64,000 bases of DNA from assembly GCF_043641665.1 (NCBI RefSeq), contig NC_092203.1, positions 11,353,873 to 11,417,872 of the forward strand. Reading direction: 5' to 3'. The stretch's first letter is position 1, and every line of letters begins with the position of its first letter. The notes under the pieces were generated by a model. It ran no database searches and was not told the DNA's origin. It saw only the letters and a program-made list of their open reading frames with translations. Made by a program: the position numbers and the translations under genes. Positions 57,901 through 64,000 of the stretch are shown piece after piece. This DNA comes from Enoplosus armatus. Lineage: Eukaryota > Chordata > Actinopteri > Centrarchiformes > Enoplosidae.

Positions 57901-59842
57901 ACTAAGGTGGTCGAATCAGGCCTGGTTAAATCCTCGAATGCCACGCATGGGTCATGATTTTGGTTGAAATAAAGTCTGAAGTCCAGTCTCAAATTGAAGT
58001 CTGAGCTCTGGTGATGGCCTTTAAAACAAACAAAAAGAAGAGCTTGGCTTTTGCAGGACGGAGGTGTGGGTTTGGAGTGAAGAGGGAAGGACGGCAGACG
58101 TTGATGGTTAGAAACCTGGAGGTAAAGTCGGTCTGAGTGTCAATCCTGTCGTTTTACATTTTGATCTTTCATGTTGTGTTGGGAGGACGCGTTGTACGGC
58201 GGTCACTTTGTGTCATTGTGTCCTGTGGCCTGCGCTGTGTCCAGGTCAGCTGAAGCTTCCAGATAAAACCCAACAAGGCCTCGTTTTTAATCCTCCCGTC
58301 CTGTGAGATCAAGGCGGGGATTATTCGCTGTGATTGTTGTCTTAGCGCTCGGGGATCAGCTGCTGCTGCTGCTGCTGTTTGCATGTCAGTTCTGTCGTCC
58401 TTCCCCTCATAAGAGTAGACTTTAAAACCCCTAAGCTCCCATGTGACTTCATTACTGTTCACAGAATCTTGATATTATTTATAAGGGCTATTTATAGGTG
58501 TTTTAGCCGACTCATGGCAGGTAGTTTTCTGGCAGGTGAGCTGTCCCTGATAATGAATTTGGCCTGTTTCTCCCAGTCAGAATGAAGTTAAAGGGTTCCT
58601 GGGTTCTTAGTCAAAAGGTTCCTGTCTGTTCTAACTGTTTGATTGACAGGAAGCTGATGTGAGGAAAGTTAAAGGTCTCCACGTTGGTCATATTGTCCCA
58701 CAGCAGCACATCGTTTCTTCTTAAGGAGGAAAAGTTTCGAGAAATAACTAAAAGCTTCTAATAAAACCCCTCACAGTGTGTGTTAATGGTGTTTCCATGA
58801 CAGGCTGACCTCGTATGCCGCACATGCTCAGTGGTCTCTGACAGAGCGCTCCACTGGACTAAGCTGATTAAAGTAATGAGCTTTCAGCAGAACCTTAAAA
58901 GCCCAAAGATATACAGTTTCATAGTTGACATAAGAAACTAAAAGGCTGGTTTTCAGCAGCCATCTATACAGGAAGTCACATAAACAATATCAGATCCCGA
59001 CTGAATAAAATGTTATTTATTGATTAACCTACGAATGAGATGTTTGTAACTGTGACTGCGTGAGCGGGCATGAAACTGCTGTGTAACTGTCATCGTCAAG
59101 TCAAGTCAGTTTTATTGAAATAGCCCAAGATCACAAATCACAATTTGAGTACTTCTACTTCTGCTTGTACTTTTACCACACTGTTTCATCCGTTTGATTC
59201 GATCTGGAAAGTTTAAAACAAAAAACAAAATGAAAAATGGCTTTGTTTTCCTGTTTTTAAGTGAATAATCTGATAAACAGAAAAATAAGCATCAAATCTG
59301 TTAGTTATATTAATGTTTTGATTGTGTCATACATCACGGTGAGACAAATTGAAAGTTACATTTCGGTCTGATTTAATGATTTAATTTTAATGTTGGCATT
59401 CATAGACTTCCGTATAAATGGACCATCTTTCCATTGTGGTGTTACTGTTGCACACTTTTCTTATGGTGGTCCAACCATGAGAATCGAGTTGAGAGAGGAG
59501 GTCCCACCAGGAAACTCAGTCTTTCTGTGATCTACTTTGTGTGGAAGAAAATGGAGGGTGTCATTTTTGGGAACGGGTGCACTCTTTCGGGGAGACTTGT
59601 TGAGGCGTCATAGGTGCCCCAGCAGAGGACTGATTTTATGATGTTGTCTCATGACTGGAGGAAGTGATGCCGCTCAGTGTTTGACTCAGAGAGCCGCGGG
59701 GCGATCACCCTGCTGCCCTGTAAAATATAAATGTCCAGTTGCCTTTGGGTCACATGCACATAGACTTTCCCACGGAGAGTAAAGACTGGGCGTCTTCTCG
59801 GCCCCGAGCTCGTGGCTTTACGTTGTTTGCTTGTGTTGACAG
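51943..59842. other. Probable prlr 5' intron/intergenic, no coding gene seen
   Basis: Nearly 8 kb without a recognisable exon. Short open frames (for example 52349-52738) lack domain signatures. A stretch at about 56570-56780 mixes GC-balanced text with AT-rich homeodomain-like words and looks like a conserved noncoding element. A retrotransposon tail (minus) is at 59094-59148 and a short repeat at 59371-59410. Confidence 0.5.
59094..59148 (-). mobile_element. Teleost retrotransposon-type 3' tail, reverse orientation
   Basis: Plus reads GTCAAGTCAAGTCAGTTTTA, then TAGCCCAAGATCACAAATCA and CAATTTGAG. This is the reverse complement of the familiar fish tail that ends ATAAAATTGACTTGACTTGA. Only the tail is present. 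Confidence 0.65.
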
Positions 59843-59861
59843 GTTGACGGAAGGCGGCAGG

Positions 59862-62800
59862 ATGCTGTGGCTGCTGCTCTGTCTGCTTCCTCCGGTGGGC
59901 TGCAGCAGAGTCGTCACCCAGGACGTCGCTTATAACAGACACATCCACGGTGAGTCAGAGGACGTGGTGGTTGCTTTTTTGTTTATATTCTAGTGAAATC
60001 ATTCTGGACAAACTCTGTATTTAGACACAATCCCATTTTCTCTGTATCTTCAGTAATCTCTGGTCCTCATCCAAATGGATTATCTCTTATTTATTTTGGA
60101 TGACAAAGACATTTGCAAGGCAGCCAGTATGTTTATGGATACGAGTATTTCCCTTTTGTTCTACTTTATACTTAATACTCCACTACATGTCAGAGAGTAA
60201 TGTTCACTGTTCACTTATATGTTAATGCATAGGAGATAAATATTCAATAATGTGTTATTGATCAAAACACTCTCAGTACTGCAAAATGAGTACTTTTACA
60301 CCAATTACATTTTGCTGATATTGCTTCTGTACTTTTACTTACATTGTAAATGTTGTAATGGAGTATTGACTGACTGAGAGCCAAATGTTGACAGTGACAA
60401 AACAGGCAGCATCACGTTTCCTACAAAATGTATCTGAACATAAAAGACAAGAAATGAGAGCGTACATGTCCTCTACAGGCTTCCGTAGTTTGGCCGGATA
60501 TATTCTGTGTAAAATCTAAATGTTGATTCTTTTTTGTTGACTTACACTACACATTACATTTTCATTTTAAACAACAACATATATTACCAAAATGTATACG
60601 AGACAGATGAGTTTGTCTTTAAATGATAAAAAATAACATTGAGTTCTGTGAGAGAAGGCTCTGGTGGATGAACCCTCACAGAATGCTTCATCAGTACGTT
60701 TGACCCAGGCGGGATGCTGCTGGTTACACGAATTGTCGATTGATCTGATCTCTACTTTAAAAATAATCTCTGGGATACAAAGATCAGTTTGGAAACTTTC
60801 CAGGACATTTGGGCTCAGTACAAAACCTCTTGTGACCATTTCAAAAGAACTTGAGAGCGTTGAAGCTGTGAACAGGATCGTGCGCAGATGGCAGCCAGCT
60901 GTGTCGGCCATTTTTATATTCCGCTCAGCTGGACGTGTCAGCAGGTCATCGATACCTCAGCTGGGGGGGGGGGGGCATCGATGAGCTCGCAACATGGCTG
61001 CTTTTATTTCAGAGTGTTACTGACGACTTTTATTCCTTTTATTACCAACCAGTTTAAACAGGCTCTGTATCAGCCTTGTTTTGGGCATTTTAATCCAATT
61101 TTTAGGGGAAGTTTGGACATGTATGTGTTGAGAAAATCAAAATGAAACAGTTAGAGTGAGGTTTATTTGATTTGTGGGCCTGCTGCTGCTGAATCCCAAC
61201 AGAAGCTTTGTGGTCATTATAATAATTACGAGCAAGAACATTGAGTGATCAATTAACATTCAAGAGCTTTATTTGAAATGAATAATCTTCTTAATATGTA
61301 TGTATATAATGTATATTAATAGATTACTCTCCCTCCTATTACATTATGTCCTCTTGGCACCAGACTTGACATGTTTCAGACGCTGTATAGCACCTGCAGT
61401 AAATCCGTCACGCTCGGTCCAATCTGATTGGCTGCAGGTAGGAATTTGTCCAGCTTTATTCGTGCCAGCCGCGCGTCCTTTCTTTCTTTCTGAGAAGTGG
61501 AGGTTGTTGATTAGAAAGTTCCTGCAGTGTGGCTCATTGAGCTTCTTACAGCAACACACTACAGGCCTTTGTTTCCCTGCTGTCCTCAGACTGCAGCTCC
61601 ATGCATTCTCTGATGGATTACTGCTCCCATCTGTGGAGGGCACGTGATGTCTCGCTGCTTTAATGTAGGAAAGGTTTTTTTCCTTTACATAACAGCCAGG
61701 ACAAAGTCTTTGTAGTGGCTTCTGTAAAATGAACCTGAAAACCAACCTGATGTGTACGCCTCATACAGACGAGTAGTAGTTCTGCAGCAGTTTGAGCTTT
61801 CAGCCGCTTTAGCGTGTTAGCATGCTAACATTTGTTAATTAGCAATAAAAACATTTAAATAGTTGTTGAAACATTTCACTAACTTAACAAACAAAGGATT
61901 GAAACTATTACAATGAATGAAAAGTCGTATTGAATTGTTCTCTGCGCCTGCCACCAGCTACAACAACGTTCTGGTCCATCAGGTCCGATTTAGGGGCCAG
62001 AATCTACAAAACATGAAGCATGACGATGCTTCAATGAAATGATCTTCTATAAAAAGTCTCTGTTCGGTCCAGAAACGTCCAGCGAGCAGTCTCACTCCTC
62101 TGCTGATGTGTCTTTGTGTCTTTGTGTTAGTGTGCGTAGGCAGGACTGTTCTGACCTCCTGCTGTTTTCAGACGCAGATCGATTTTCCACTGCAGGTCCA
62201 AATCTGAGTCGGGGGGCCAACAGTCCAGCTATGGATTAGATAACTGACTGAGTGTTTGAGGCAGAAACGGATGAATTGAGGAAAAGGATTGAATGGAAGT
62301 GAGTGAGACGAGAGATGACAGTTGGATTTTTATTGATCTGACATTCTGAACGCTTTGTTAGGTCTCCGTTATCAAACTGTAAAACAGACTCTCTGCGTCT
62401 CTCTCTGCACACTTTACAGTCCACGTCGCCTTCATCCCTCCATCCTCTGTCTCTTCTACATTTTGCATTTAGAAAGACAGTTCACGACTCCGAACGTAGC
62501 CTAGATGCTCGTTTCTGACTGTTCATTCCTTTTTTCCTCTTTTCTATTCAGTCAGTCATCTTCTGACCCCTCAGACTCTCCTGGTTCAGAACCAGTCTCC
62601 GGTATAGAGCCAGACAATGAGCCCCCAGTGTACGCCTCACTTTAGAATAAAAGGGCTGAGGAAGTAAAAAGGCGCGTGTGAGCCTGAAGCAGAGTCTCTC
62701 ACCTGTGTGTCTGAAGCTGCACCTGCATGAAAACACCTGTTGCTGTTGGTGGTGCTGCTCGGCGCGCCCACGGTGACGGGCTCACGCTGACCCGACTGTT

Positions 62801-62961
62801 GTTGTTGTTCACAGAGGAGGTTGCCGTGACGACGAGGCCCCACATCTATTACTGCCGCTCGCCCAACATGGAGGACTTCACCTGCTGGTGGCATCCGCTG
62901 GACAACCTGACAGACGGAGAGCAGGTCACCTACGTCCTCAGCTACTCCAAAGAGTGTGTAC

Positions 62962-63019
<58 letters not shown>

Positions 63020-64000
63020 CTCTGAGGCTGAATATGCATTCATGCAGGGCTGCAACTGACAATTCTGTTATTAGGATTATTATTAGTCTGCAGATTATTC
63101 GATGAATCCATTAATCAATTTGTCCTATAAAACATCAGAAAACATTCTAGAACACAAGGCGACGTCATCTAACGTCTTGCGTTGCCCGAGTCCAAAACCA
63201 GAAGCTATTCAGAGACCACAGATCCTCACATCTGAGAACGTGGAACCATCAGAGGTTGAAAGAGAAGCAGCCCTGTTCCTGCTTACTGTTAGTGTTCAGA
63301 TCAAACGTCCAGCTTTTAACAGGTCGATACATCAGAGCAGCTCCGAAATCCTGAACGCAGCCTCACGTGGCCTCAGACCGACGCCCGCCTGCCCACACGG
63401 CAGAGAAACTGCTCTCAGTAATCAGGACAAATTGGATTGTGCCTTTGACCCGACGTGGCACCGCTCGCAGCTCCAACAACTGCTGTCTGGTTCTCCTGCA
63501 GGAGTTTGTTTGCAACCACGAATGTAAATCTGGGATTAATAAATGTTAAAAATGACACTCTCGTTCATGAGAGTTTACATTCAACAGATTAGATTTCAAA
63601 AATAATAAATAATCATACTGTGGGCGTCCATTAGCCCCCATTCCTGAGGCTCTCTGTTAAATGTGCACAGTTTTTCTTTTGAGGAACCTGGTCCCAGAAC
63701 TCAGACCTGAGATTAGAACAATCCTTTCAGAGCGGTCGTCAAGGTGAAGCGAGGAGAGCAGTCTGGAGCTCGCTTAATATTGTTGAAATTAAATCAACGC
63801 AAACCAGCTGACACGGAGACAACCGGAGCTTCAGACACAGTTCAGTCTGAAGCACTGCAGCAGGAAACATCTCCATGTAATAACGTCTCTCCGATGTTCA
63901 CAGTAAAGGGCCCAAACATGAGTGTCCAGACTACGTGACTGCCGGCGCCAACAGCTGCCACTTCGACAGCAGCTACACGTCCATATGGAAGATCTACTGC
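59862..64000 (+). CDS. prlr: Prolactin receptor, N-terminal exons (partial)
   Basis: PRLR is a class I cytokine receptor that signals through JAK2/STAT5; in fish it supports freshwater ion balance. Three coding exons fit in phase: 59862-59949 (signal peptide), 62815-62953 and 63904 to the right edge. Residues 1-15 ([15 protein letters not shown]) are hydrophobic. Exon 2 carries [13 protein letters not shown], the first disulfide pair and Trp-Trp of the D1 domain. Exon 3 has [20 protein letters not shown], the second Cys pair with the typical ECPDY core of PRLR rather than of growth hormone receptor. The ATG at 59862 follows an acceptor at 59841-59842, so earlier leader exons exist. The WSXWS motif, membrane span and Box 1 lie beyond the window. 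Teleosts have prlra and prlrb; I lean to prlrb (PRLR2) but not firmly. Confidence 0.92.
59950..62814. other. prlr intron after the signal-peptide exon
   Basis: 2.9 kb intron. Repeat words of the ACTCAAGTAAAAG family occur at 60150-60370, and a G13 run at 60963-60975. I find no further exon in it. Confidence 0.65.
60150..60370 (-). repeat. Dispersed teleost repeat (TACTTTTACTTAC family)
   Basis: Words GTTCTACTTTATACTTAATA, CTCCACTACATGTCAGAGAG, ATGAGTACTTTTACACCAAT and TGTACTTTTACTTACATTGT match the family at 19370-19495 and 36136-36230. Confidence 0.5.
62954..63903. other. prlr intron with CA repeat
   Basis: About 950 bases. A (CA)n tract begins 12 bases after the donor. Several short open frames have no domain and are not supported as exons. 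Confidence 0.6.
62966..63016. repeat. prlr: (CA)n microsatellite beside the prlr donor
   Basis: About 25 CA units beginning 12 bases downstream of the 5' splice site at 62954-62955, in the sense orientation. Confidence 0.93.

Noticed and set aside
61344..61745. 133-codon minus frame inside the prlr intron
   Set aside because: No recognisable domain, and an overlapping plus frame of similar length suggests chance openness.
1..64000. CRISPR arrays, prophage, bacterial operons, viral genes
   Set aside because: No direct repeats with unique spacers and no such coding sequence. Everything recognisable is vertebrate, with GT/AG introns.

Overview
The window is nuclear genomic DNA of a teleost fish, most likely a percomorph. 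Vertebrate genes are split by GT/AG introns, most of them short. Dinucleotide microsatellites are abundant, and several repeats that I recognise as common in spiny-rayed fish are present. I see no prokaryotic, viral or organellar genes. Gene calls rest on reading exons by eye, checking splice sites and phase at each junction, and comparing with remembered vertebrate orthologues. No search was run.

Layout, left to right. (1) 1920-2219, minus: exon 1 of an Indian-hedgehog-type gene; its later exons lie beyond the left edge. (2) 5492-16082, minus: complete nhej1 (XLF/Cernunnos, end joining), 7 coding exons, with one 8.5-kb intron of the kind that carries Ihh enhancers in mammals. (3) 18598-29986, plus: rpgr, the ciliary RCC1-like protein, with both vertebrate ends: a large glutamate-rich ORF15-type exon and a downstream set of exons ending in a CAAX box. 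(4) 31765-33697, plus: dynlt3, a dynein light chain, 5 exons. (5) 35348-43677, minus: complete cybb (NOX2/gp91phox), 13 coding exons, tail to tail with dynlt3. (6) 48682-50010, plus: an intronless 442-residue coiled-coil ORF that I cannot name, just after a decayed LINE fragment. (7) 59862-64000, plus: the first three coding exons of a prolactin receptor, running off the right edge.

The cluster joins blocks that are separate in humans: IHH-NHEJ1 (2q35), RPGR-DYNLT3-CYBB (Xp11.4) and PRLR (5p13). The genes do not form a pathway. The likely functional link is regulatory, between the nhej1 intron and ihh. Points of most interest are the intronless orphan ORF, the conserved dual-end design of rpgr with an 84-bp triplication in ORF15, and the frequent placement of CA/TG repeats or homopolymers within about 30 bp of splice sites in five of the genes.
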